Source of the DNA: Ignavibacteriales bacterium
Lineage (GTDB): Bacteria > Bacteroidota > Ignavibacteria > Ignavibacteriales > Melioribacteraceae
Assembly (NCBI GenBank): GCA_027080245.1
Contig: JALWSN010000540.1
Coordinates: forward strand, 424-11,680
Direction of reading: 5' to 3'
Length of the DNA: 11,257 nt
Shown here: positions 1-6,826 of the stretch, in pieces
How the letters are laid out: each line of letters opens with the position of its first letter
Position numbering within the stretch: the first letter of the stretch is position 1
Program-made: the position numbers and the translations under genes
The notes under the pieces: generated by a model
Databases searched by the model: none
Seen by the model: only the letters and a program-made list of their open reading frames with translations
Told to the model about the DNA's origin: nothing

Positions 1-1117
1 GAACAACAATATCTCCGTTTAGGAGGTTTACGTATTTGCGAATCAAATTTGTTTCCACGCCGGAGATAAAACAGGATTTTAGGACTGGATCGTTGGCGAT
101 TTCAGTTGGATTGAAAAAATTTACCACGGAAGTTTGCGGCAGGCTTTTGCCTAAAGCAGTAAAGTTAAATTCGACTACTCCGAATCCGCCTTGAGAAACT
201 TTTACTTCAATTTTATTTCCGTTAGCTAAGAAAGCTACAATTCTTAAAATGCTGTTTATTATGAATTTGAATTTTGCCTGATCGGTGGCGAAAGAGGATT
301 CAACGTTTTCGTCAACAAAATAAGTAATTGGCGGTGCGCTGGAACCACGGCGTGCGTTGAATACATCGATTACTTCGTTAAGCAAGGCTTTTATTTCAAC
401 GGGTTTTTTTTCCAAAGTAGCTTCGCCCTTTTCCAGTACGGACAGGGCTTTTAAATCGTTAATTGCAGCAAGCAGTGCTTGGGAATTTCGCTTAATATTA
501 TTGACGTATTTAATTTGCGAAGCTGAAAGATTTTGTTCGGCAAGAATGGAGGTAATACCGAGTATCGAGTTCGTTGAGTTGCGCAGGGATTTGAGGGCAA
601 AATCCACAAGGAAGCTGAACGAATTTTCGGAAAGCAATAAACTTCCATTTCGACTTTTAACCCAAATGGAGACAAGGGATTCAATAAACTCGAAAATTTG
701 TTTTAGGGGTTGCGCATCGTTTTGAGTGAAGGAATTTTTTTTGGCTAACTTAAAAAGGAAATTTTGTTTAGCATGGGATGAAATTAAAATGCAGGTTTCG
801 TAAGAGGCAAAATCCGATATCGTAATTTCGCAATTGTCGTCGGAATGAATGGAAAAAGGGCTTGCGTTTTTAATATTGGGGCAAACGGAGCAACTGAATT
901 TTGAGCTAATTAAAAATTTACTTTGAGTGTTGTTGGAACGCCCGATAACGGTTAGTTTGCCGCCGGTTTCAACATTAAAAAAAACGGCTGCGGTTAGGTC
1001 GAATTCGTCGACAAGGAAATTACAAACATCGTTGCCAAAAGTATCTTTACCTTCAGCTGCGGATATCAACAGATGAGAATATTTTTTGACGAGTTCAAGT
1101 TTAATAGTTTGAAACAT
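1..1117 (-). CDS. Degenerate histidine-kinase-like protein (probable pseudokinase), 3' end outside window
   Basis: The minus strand is open from an ATG at 1117 to the left edge, giving 372 codons with no stop. Residues 1-130 form a mixed alpha/beta region that could be a GAF-like sensor domain; there is no signal peptide or membrane helix, so the protein is probably cytoplasmic. Residues 167-230 match the shape of a HisKA dimerisation helix pair, ending in an LRNSTNSILGI stretch that parallels the usual SHELRTPLNSILG, but the phosphoacceptor His position is Lys176. Residues 271-372 resemble a HATPase_c domain: a TDQAKFKFI start, a late GDI strand, and in between an N-box whose key Asn is Ile293. 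No DxGxG loop is visible, and the GLGL loop is replaced by SGVETNLI. These losses suggest it cannot autophosphorylate and may act as a scaffold or sensor. No good ribosome binding site precedes the ATG. It is transcribed away from the neighbouring genes. Homology is inferred from motif layout only. Confidence 0.72.
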   Translation of the reverse strand, partial: MFQTIKLELVKKYSHLLISAAEGKDTFGNDVCNFLVDEFDLTAAVFFNVETGGKLTVIGRSNNTQSKFLISSKFSCSVCPNIKNASPFSIHSDDNCEITISDFASYETCILISSHAKQNFLFKLAKKNSFTQNDAQPLKQIFEFIESLVSIWVKSRNGSLLLSENSFSFLVDFALKSLRNSTNSILGITSILAEQNLSASQIKYVNNIKRNSQALLAAINDLKALSVLEKGEATLEKKPVEIKALLNEVIDVFNARRGSSAPPITYFVDENVESSFATDQAKFKFIINSILRIVAFLANGNKIEVKVSQGGFGVVEFNFTALGKSLPQTSVVNFFNPTEIANDPVLKSCFISGVETNLIRKYVNLLNGDIVV

Positions 1118-1327
1118 AGCCAATCATTAAATAATAAAGGAAAAATAAATAATAAAGATAACAATAAAGGAACATTTTTGAAATAGGCAGAGGGGAAAAA
1201 TTAGAAGACTCTAATTGGCTTCATCAAAATATTCTTTCGATAAAGGCGCTACTTACCTTGAATAAATTTTTTGAAAGACTTAAGTTTAACATTAAGATAT
1301 TTACTTCTTCATTAATTTTAAAAATAA
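1118..1327. promoter_or_regulatory. Divergent intergenic region with weak promoter candidates
   Basis: This 210-base AT-rich gap separates two divergently transcribed genes, so it should hold promoters for both. For the rightward gene, TTGAAA at 1271-1276 and TAAGAT at 1293-1298 (16-base spacer) is a weak sigma70-like pair. Three copies of AATAAAG(G/A) lie at 1133-1140, 1151-1158 and 1163-1170, in the leader of the minus-strand gene. A short inverted repeat, TTAGA-agac-TCTAA, lies at 1201-1214. In DNA this AT-rich all of these could be chance. I see no small ORF or RNA gene. Confidence 0.3.
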
Positions 1328-2914
1328 ATGGGTATCAATCGTTCGCTTTTTTCAAATAAGGAAAATCACAGCTTATTAAAATATTTAAAGTTTTTTTTAT
1401 TTTTAATTTTAATAAGCGTTGTGATTTTTTTAATTAATAGAGAGATTGATTCGTTACTTTACACATCGGCGCTTCATCCTTTTAAACATATCTTTGCGAG
1501 GGACCCTGGTAATTTAACAAACATTTTAGGCGGATTAGGAGAAGTTGTGACGGCCGTTTTGGGCGTAGAGCTTACGGCAGTAGCTATTATCGCTCAGTTG
1601 GCGGCAAATAAATATTCTTCGAACGTGATGATTCTTTTTATTCTTAATAAAGTAAACGTTTTTGTTGTTTCTTTGTTTGTTTTAACCGCAACAAATACTA
1701 TTTTGGTAGTAAATACACTTGTTGAAGACTTTATTCCATATTGGAGCATATTATTCAATTTAAGCTTAATATATTTAAGTATAATTATTGTTATTCCTCA
1801 TTTGTATTATGTTTTTAATTTTCTTCAGCCAGAAAATTTTGTTGGATTAATCAAGAAGCAGTCTTTCCGACTCTTAAAAGAAGTGAATAAAGACAGTTCG
1901 ATTTCTTTGCCGGAAATTAAAAAGGAATTTTTTAGCAGGATTGAATTTATTAGAGATATTGGGATTAACTCGGTAGGACAGGGAGATAGCGCCGTTGCGG
2001 TTCTTTGTATTACTACTTTGAAAGATATTTTGGTAAAATATTTTGAAGAAAAGAAAAATTTCCCAAAGGATTGGTTTGAAAGAACGGGGGTTGAATATTT
2101 GGATCCGGATTTTTCGTCATATTCTAATTTTGTAATTGATAGAATAGAAAAAACAAAAACGTTTATTGAAAGGAAAATTTTCAGAGCATACGATTTGCTT
2201 TTTAATATTTCAAGAAAAAGTCTAAGAGATGTTGCCGCGGCGGTTTTATTGAATTCGGGGTTGATTGGAGAGGCGGCGATAATTCAAAATGATCACGGAG
2301 CTTTGAATTGTATCTTTCAATATTTTAATACTTATTTAAGATTTGCAATTAATGATCATGATCCCCGTTCGGCTTTTAATACTTTGGAACATTATCGAAA
2401 AATTGCCGAGAAGTTATTAGAAACAAATTCGTACGAAGTGGAAAGAGTAGCATTTTATTTTAAATATTACGCCTTGGAAGCGCAAAAGCATGAAGTATTG
2501 TTTATTCTTGAAACTGCCGCTCACGATTTGGGGGTTTTACTTGAATTGGCTTACGAAAAGAAAGTAATAAACTTAAGAGAGTTGCTTTATGTATTCTTAA
2601 ATTTAGACCAACCTATTGAAGAGACAAGTAAGGAAGATTATTCGCAAAAAGAGCTTTCTTTAATTGGCGTGAGAATTGCTCAAGTAAAATTGGCGGGTTT
2701 CTTTTTGCTGAAAGGGGAAGAAGAATTAGCTCGCCTTATTTATGAAGATATGAAAGTAGAGCCAATTGAAAGGATAAATAAAATTCACGAAATTATTTAC
2801 ACAACTACCGTGGAAGAATTCTGGGAAATTACGCCCCGGGGCACTAACTTTTATTTTGTTCCCGAAGACAGAAAAAAAGTTTTGGGGAAATTTTTTGCAT
2901 GGTTTAATATTTAA
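1328..2914 (+). CDS. DUF2254-like four-helix membrane protein with long helical C-terminal domain
   Basis: A 528-residue protein of unknown function. Four hydrophobic segments lie at about residues 20-37, 66-92, 108-131 and 139-163, so the N-terminal third is in the inner membrane. Two stretches recall the DUF2254 family of predicted membrane proteins. The first is AQLAANKYSSNVMILF (residues 89-104) followed by a hydrophobic FVVSLFVLTATN, comparable to the family's LQLASSQFSPR segment. The second is DIGINSVGQGDSAVAVLC (residues 210-227), comparable to the family's LSPGINDPxTA segment. The remaining 290 or so residues are helical and charged, probably cytoplasmic, and longer than in typical members of about 430 residues. 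The ATG has no Shine-Dalgarno sequence, but no other start lies nearby. It is separated from the downstream cluster by 117 bases, so it may be its own transcript. The family assignment is distant and from memory. Confidence 0.6.
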   Translation: MGINRSLFSNKENHSLLKYLKFFLFLILISVVIFLINREIDSLLYTSALHPFKHIFARDPGNLTNILGGLGEVVTAVLGVELTAVAIIAQLAANKYSSNVMILFILNKVNVFVVSLFVLTATNTILVVNTLVEDFIPYWSILFNLSLIYLSIIIVIPHLYYVFNFLQPENFVGLIKKQSFRLLKEVNKDSSISLPEIKKEFFSRIEFIRDIGINSVGQGDSAVAVLCITTLKDILVKYFEEKKNFPKDWFERTGVEYLDPDFSSYSNFVIDRIEKTKTFIERKIFRAYDLLFNISRKSLRDVAAAVLLNSGLIGEAAIIQNDHGALNCIFQYFNTYLRFAINDHDPRSAFNTLEHYRKIAEKLLETNSYEVERVAFYFKYYALEAQKHEVLFILETAAHDLGVLLELAYEKKVINLRELLYVFLNLDQPIEETSKEDYSQKELSLIGVRIAQVKLAGFFLLKGEEELARLIYEDMKVEPIERINKIHEIIYTTTVEEFWEITPRGTNFYFVPEDRKKVLGKFFAWFNI

Positions 2915-2954
2915 TGTTGTGTGATTTAAAATACAGTTGATTTTTTAAATTTTT

Positions 2955-2984
2955 TTGATATTTTATTTTTAATTATTATTTAAT
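2955..2984 (+). promoter_or_regulatory. Candidate promoter of the motor/outer-membrane cluster
   Basis: TTGATA (2955-2960) and TTTAAT (2979-2984), 18 bases apart, each match the sigma70 consensus at five of six positions and sit about 48 bases before the first gene of the cluster. The region (2915-3031) is nearly pure AT, so chance matches are likely. It also contains an imperfect palindrome around 2972-2990. I see no terminator hairpin with a U-tract for the upstream gene. Confidence 0.25.
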
Positions 2985-3018
2985 TAATAATTTCATTAAT
3001 TTCATTTCTTAATAATAT

Positions 3019-3034
3019 AGGAGAGCTAGACGTG
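3019..3034 (+). promoter_or_regulatory. Ribosome binding site fixing a GTG start
   Basis: AGGAG at 3019-3023 lies 8 bases before GTG at 3032-3034. That is ideal spacing, so GTG is preferred over the in-frame ATG three codons later. It is one of several strong Shine-Dalgarno sequences in this cluster. Confidence 0.65.
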
Positions 3035-3547
3035 ACAAAGATGAATGAACCAAAAACTGCATTAGGCCGTTATATGGTCTACACTTTTATTCCAAAATAT
3101 TCAAACAATGTTATGGGGTTTGTTTACATGGGGGCGGCAATTTTAATTATCATAGTAGGTTTAAGAGGCTTGGGCAGTATGGTGGGGCAATTACATATTT
3201 TACCTAATTTTTTGTTGGATTCTCAGGGAGCTAAAATTTCTCCTTATGTTGTTTTATTTGCGCTGTTCCTTGAATTTTTCTTATTATTAACTTTGGGTAC
3301 TGTTACATTTTTCACTCCTGAGGATATGGATCATTACAAACCTTCTTCCGAAGAAGAACCTAAAACAATTTCTTTTCCCGACTTTAAAGCTGAAATTGAA
3401 AAAATAAAAGAATTATCTAACGAAGAAAAAGTAATGGTTAGAAATTTCCTTGACGAGTTCGAACAAATATCTCAAAAGATTAATAGGATACAAGAGAGTA
3501 ACGCCGAAGCATTAAAGAAAATGAAAGAAGCTCTTTCAAAAAATTAA
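3032..3547 (+). CDS. GldL/PorL-like inner-membrane motor subunit
   Basis: A 171-residue protein with two membrane helices, at about residues 27-46 and 72-94, followed by a charged, coiled-coil-forming tail (residues 105-171). In the type IX secretion and gliding machinery, GldL (PorL) forms the stator ring that uses the ion gradient to turn GldM. The similarity seen is NVMGFVYMGAAILIIIVGL in helix 1, which parallels the GldL start (a Met/Val-Tyr, then GAAVVIxGAL). In helix 2, FALFLEFFLLL is followed by a short aromatic end and a TPED acidic cap, as in GldL's LITEaxIFxxSAFEP. Glu81 (3272-3274) falls where GldL has its essential intramembrane Glu (E49 in Flavobacterium johnsoniae). Odd points: the protein is shorter than usual GldL (about 215 residues), and the loop between the helices is long (about 25 residues). 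It is first in the cluster, 23 bases before the GldM-like gene, which supports a motor pair. Could also be a remote ExbB/MotA-type analogue. Confidence 0.65.
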   Translation: MTKMNEPKTALGRYMVYTFIPKYSNNVMGFVYMGAAILIIIVGLRGLGSMVGQLHILPNFLLDSQGAKISPYVVLFALFLEFFLLLTLGTVTFFTPEDMDHYKPSSEEEPKTISFPDFKAEIEKIKELSNEEKVMVRNFLDEFEQISQKINRIQESNAEALKKMKEALSKN

Positions 3548-3556
3548 TAACAAATT

Positions 3557-3573
3557 AGGGGTAATTCATCGTG
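3557..3573 (+). promoter_or_regulatory. Ribosome binding site and second GTG start
   Basis: AGGGG at 3557-3561 lies 9 bases before GTG at 3571-3573. An in-frame ATG four codons later (3583) would cut into the start of the membrane helix and remove both N-terminal lysines, so GTG is the better start. Confidence 0.5.
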
Positions 3574-4173
3574 AAAAAGAACATGGTTTATTTCGTAATG
3601 TACATCGTTCTGATTTCCGAGCTTCTTATTGTTATTACGGAAAGAGACGATTTGCAAGAAGTGGAAAATCAGATACGGGATAAAATGTTGGTAACTATTG
3701 CTAAGATTTATCAAAAGCCAATTGTGCTTAATATTCCTGAAGTCTATTCTACATATAGTTTGGGCTCAAAAGAACCTAAAAGGGTTGTGTTAATGCCTGT
3801 GGGACTTTATTCGGACAAAGAAAAGCAAGCTGTTTCCTTTCATATAGACGTAGCGCCTAAATCTCCCCGTCCGGATAATTGGCCCGCCGGAGGAATTTCC
3901 AGCGAGAAAGGAACAGACCAATATAAGATTCAAAAGAGCAACGGTACGGCGGTATTTATTGCAAAATTTAAGAAAGCGGGGAAATTTAAATTTAACGCTT
4001 ATTGCCAAGTGGATAGAGTATTGCCGGAATATTTACCGCCTCGACTAATGAAAATCTTAAAAGAGAAAATTGGCAAGGCAAATTTACATCAAAAAAGTCA
4101 GACGGTTCTGTTCAGGATTGACGCTAAGAGAATTGGCGGATTGAAGAAGCGGGAGTTCGAAATTTCTTTCTAA
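3571..4173 (+). CDS. Short GldM-like membrane-anchored periplasmic protein
   Basis: A 200-residue protein with one uncleaved N-terminal helix (residues 5-22) preceded by Lys2 and Lys3, then a periplasmic part. In the type IX system GldM (PorM) pairs with GldL: its single helix sits in the GldL ring and its large periplasmic rod reaches towards the outer membrane. The MYIVL in the helix parallels GldM's conserved MYLVL, and the next residues (ITERDDLQEVENQIRD) look like the short helical region that follows. Residues 60-150 are beta-rich and could form an Ig-like domain; residues 155-170 are helical. Glu17 (3619-3621) is an acidic residue in the middle of the helix, unusual for a simple anchor. 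At 200 residues it is much shorter than GldM (about 510-520), so most of the GldM rod would be missing or supplied by the next gene. Assigned mainly from gene order plus weak motif similarity. Confidence 0.5.
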   Translation: MKKNMVYFVMYIVLISELLIVITERDDLQEVENQIRDKMLVTIAKIYQKPIVLNIPEVYSTYSLGSKEPKRVVLMPVGLYSDKEKQAVSFHIDVAPKSPRPDNWPAGGISSEKGTDQYKIQKSNGTAVFIAKFKKAGKFKFNAYCQVDRVLPEYLPPRLMKILKEKIGKANLHQKSQTVLFRIDAKRIGGLKKREFEISF

Positions 4174-4201
4174 AATTAAGTGATAAATTCCTGGAGGATT
4201 T

Positions 4202-5311
4202 ATGAGAAAATTATTAATTGCAATAATTTTGTTGCCAGCATTATTAGTATTAGGAAAAGGGAAAAGGGAAATTAAAGACACGCTCCGAGTAGTTACGCTT
4301 CAAAAATTCAAGGTTCCCTCCGATAGGAATATTGTTTTGAAAGATATTTTGGGCTTTGCAGTTAAAGCTTCTATTACTGATGAAAATGGGAAAGTGCTAA
4401 GAAAGGTTACAAAAATTTGGCAATCAATGAGCAACGCTCAATTTAAAAGAAAAACAAGAGGAGGTAGAGGCGTTACAATTCAATTTGCTTTTTTTGATTC
4501 TGTTGAAACGCCAGGCAATTATTTTGTAGTTGTGAGATTTAAAGTAATTGATGAAAACAGGCGCCGGCATGTGCTTCCGCCAATAAAATACATGCTAAAT
4601 GTTAATTACCCAACGCTTGCAAGTCCGGTGAATTTGAGAAACGGACAACCTTATTATTACTCGGAAACAAAATCATTTTCGGTAGCTACAATTGAGTTCA
4701 GCGATCCGAATAAATATTCTTACCAAATATTTGACGAAGGCAACAATGTAATACAAAAAGGTAATGGACCGATAGTTAAGTTGGACAAAGTTTTTAATAC
4801 GATAGATTATGTGGGACAAACATTAAAAATAGTTGCCAAGTATGCAGGTAAGGAATATTTTTATATTACAAATAGTAGCAAGAAACCGCAAAAATCCGAA
4901 TGGCAGGTAAAGTTAGCCGTACCTCCAATCGATAAATTTGGAGATTGGACCTTTTCAGCTAATAACGACGGCAAGCCTGGCGTAATTGCGTGGGATAGTC
5001 CGAGTGCAAGACAAATATTGTACACCATCGATACTCAAACGGCTGATAAAAACTTTGTATTTATTGCGCCGGATATTCGTGGAGTACAGGTTGTGTCCGA
5101 CCCTCCCGGCTTGGTTAAATTAGCGAGTATTTCTCAAGCGGGAGCTTTTGTTTATCTTAATTTGGATTATGACGATGCTGTTTTTCAGCAAAATGCTCAG
5201 GGTAGCGACGATTGTCCTTACATTCAGACTGTAACTTTACATGTTACTTTCGACACGCAGTTCCCCGGAGTTAGCTTAGACGAAACTTATACGGCAGCTT
5301 TATTAAGGTAG
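4202..5311 (+). CDS. Secreted beta-rich periplasmic protein, possible detached GldM-like rod
   Basis: A 369-residue protein with an N-terminal signal peptide (residues 1-18, a run of Leu/Ile after Arg2-Lys3) and no other membrane segment. GGAGG at 4193-4197 supports the ATG at 4202. The mature part divides by eye into three beta-rich modules: about residues 45-135 (with a VETPGNYFVVVRFKV strand pair typical of Ig-like folds), 137-225 and 233-369. Only one Cys (residue 338) is present. It lies 28 bases after the short GldM-like gene and 6 bases before the first barrel gene. Together with its upstream neighbour its length (200 + 369) is close to that of one GldM (about 520), whose periplasmic part is also a chain of beta domains. 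I therefore suggest, as inference only, that it provides or extends the periplasmic rod. I do not recognise the family from sequence. Confidence 0.5.
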   Translation: MRKLLIAIILLPALLVLGKGKREIKDTLRVVTLQKFKVPSDRNIVLKDILGFAVKASITDENGKVLRKVTKIWQSMSNAQFKRKTRGGRGVTIQFAFFDSVETPGNYFVVVRFKVIDENRRRHVLPPIKYMLNVNYPTLASPVNLRNGQPYYYSETKSFSVATIEFSDPNKYSYQIFDEGNNVIQKGNGPIVKLDKVFNTIDYVGQTLKIVAKYAGKEYFYITNSSKKPQKSEWQVKLAVPPIDKFGDWTFSANNDGKPGVIAWDSPSARQILYTIDTQTADKNFVFIAPDIRGVQVVSDPPGLVKLASISQAGAFVYLNLDYDDAVFQQNAQGSDDCPYIQTVTLHVTFDTQFPGVSLDETYTAALLR

Positions 5312-5317
5312 AGAATT

Positions 5318-6826
5318 ATGCAGAAAATTTTCAGTTATTTCCTTTTATTGTTTGTTATTTTGAGTAATTTCGCTAACGCTCAAAATGTTGATGATTTATT
5401 AAAAAAAATTGACATTAAGTTAAAGAATGATAAGGATTATTTGAATCTTTATTCTTTAACTGTTAAATCTGAAAATATTACAGATTCCTTATTGAGCGTG
5501 CTTCCAAGACATAATAGAGTGGAAGCAAAATTAAACAAAGGTAAAAATATAAAGTATCGTTTTCTTTTATTGTTAGGCGGGCTTGGAATTGATACTTTAA
5601 CCATAATGCGTATTGACAGAATTACACAAAGGATCGGAAAAGGTAAAGGAGCTTTTACGGCAATGTTAAACAAACCGGATACTTCTATTACGCTTAATTT
5701 TAGCGATTTGTATTATCTTTCAAAAGAATATCCTGCAAAGTATTCAGCCCTTTATCGTACAGTGAAAAATTCTATTAAGGTCTATGGAGACAAAGCTTTG
5801 AGGAGTATTCTGGGAATTAAGCCGGACAGGTCGAAAATAACAATGCTGGGAATTTCTGCCAGGGATAACGAAGACTATTTAAATTTTGCTCATGCAAATT
5901 TTGACCATTGGTATCCTTATCCGAAAATAAAAACAAAAACCACATTAAGCAGAGCTACGGTTACTTCTACCTCTTTGAGAATAAATTTCTCATTTTCCAA
6001 ATTTACCTTTTCTTATGGTAAAATAATGGACTTCAAATTTGGTGGCGGAGCAAGCGTGGAATTAGGCGCGCAAGAAAAATTACTTAATATGCTTCCATTC
6101 GAAAATTCGCAATTAAAGCCTGCCTTGCGGTTACTTTTAGAACTAAACAATACTAAAAACCTTAACAAAAGATTTTATTTGGACTTTAAGTTTGGAACGG
6201 GAATAAAATTAAATATGACTAAATTGTTCAACAAACTTCCTATTATTTACAGCGATCCGCCCAAATTAAATCCTAAAACAAATTTTTATTTTGACGCCAC
6301 ATTTACAAGACCCTTTGATTTGCCTTTTGTAAATATTTATTTTAGCTCGGGCAAAAAAGATTTTAGCAATCCTTTTATAAGTATCAAAGATACAACGGGA
6401 AACTATCGCGCTTACTACAATTTTTCACAATTTAGTTTTACTATGTCCTTTTTTTGGGATACTAACGACCAGAAAATATTAAGATTGGGAATGGATGTGG
6501 GATTCGGCTATCATGATATTTGGAAAGCAAGTTACAATAAAAATATGATGCTTAATTCTTCTAAATTGGTTTACAGTAAAATAAATCCAATAGTAGCTCT
6601 TTACGTTGATTTTGCTCCAAATAAATATCCTGTTTTTGGTTTGAGTGTAAAACATTATTCTTCACAGTTAAAAATGAATGCCTGGATAAATTTATTTGAG
6701 TTTGGCTTGCATAATCTCTTGCGGGCATCAATGGAATTTATTACTCAACCTATTGGAAGACATATAGAAGAATGGGAAAATAAAAACGGTCTCTTTTTTG
6801 AACTATCATACAGATTGGGATTATGA
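5318..6826 (+). CDS. Outer-membrane beta-barrel protein, family A, first copy
   Basis: A 502-residue exported protein. The signal peptide (residues 1-21) ends in ANA, so cleavage would leave Gln22 at the new N-terminus, following the Bacteroidetes Q-rule. Residues 22-205 look like a soluble domain of mixed helix and strand; residues 207-502 are alternating, aromatic-rich strands without long hydrophobic helices, consistent with a beta-barrel. It has no Cys and ends in an FFELSYRLGL strand, typical of Bam-folded barrels. Blocks shared with the later copy at 8240-9736 are KNDKxYLNL (36-44), GISxxDNxDxLNF (178-190), LSRA (210-213), SDxPxLN (312-318), TRPFxLPFxNxYF (330-342), TMSFxW (375-380), WENxxG (486-491) and a final YRxG. 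Its stop overlaps the next start (ATGA), so the two genes are translationally coupled. The family is not one I recognise; a porin-like or secretion-related barrel are both possible. Confidence 0.68.
   Translation: MQKIFSYFLLLFVILSNFANAQNVDDLLKKIDIKLKNDKDYLNLYSLTVKSENITDSLLSVLPRHNRVEAKLNKGKNIKYRFLLLLGGLGIDTLTIMRIDRITQRIGKGKGAFTAMLNKPDTSITLNFSDLYYLSKEYPAKYSALYRTVKNSIKVYGDKALRSILGIKPDRSKITMLGISARDNEDYLNFAHANFDHWYPYPKIKTKTTLSRATVTSTSLRINFSFSKFTFSYGKIMDFKFGGGASVELGAQEKLLNMLPFENSQLKPALRLLLELNNTKNLNKRFYLDFKFGTGIKLNMTKLFNKLPIIYSDPPKLNPKTNFYFDATFTRPFDLPFVNIYFSSGKKDFSNPFISIKDTTGNYRAYYNFSQFSFTMSFFWDTNDQKILRLGMDVGFGYHDIWKASYNKNMMLNSSKLVYSKINPIVALYVDFAPNKYPVFGLSVKHYSSQLKMNAWINLFEFGLHNLLRASMEFITQPIGRHIEEWENKNGLFFELSYRLGL

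Noticed and set aside
451..684. 77-codon minus-strand ORF
   Set aside because: It is in a different frame from the kinase-like gene on the same strand and covers the conserved HisKA-like helix, so it is a shadow.
357..725. 122-codon plus-strand ORF
   Set aside because: It lies opposite the long minus-strand kinase-like frame, which is open for the whole 1117 bases and has recognisable HisKA-like content. The plus-strand product has low complexity and no motif.
2941..3000. AT-rich imperfect palindrome as a terminator
   Set aside because: The stem is only A/T, with no GC-rich stem and no clear hairpin followed by a U-tract, so it does not qualify as an intrinsic terminator.
3790..4281. Two short minus-strand ORFs across the GldM-like gene and the next start
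   Set aside because: They overlap well-supported plus-strand genes with good ribosome binding sites and show no coding signal.
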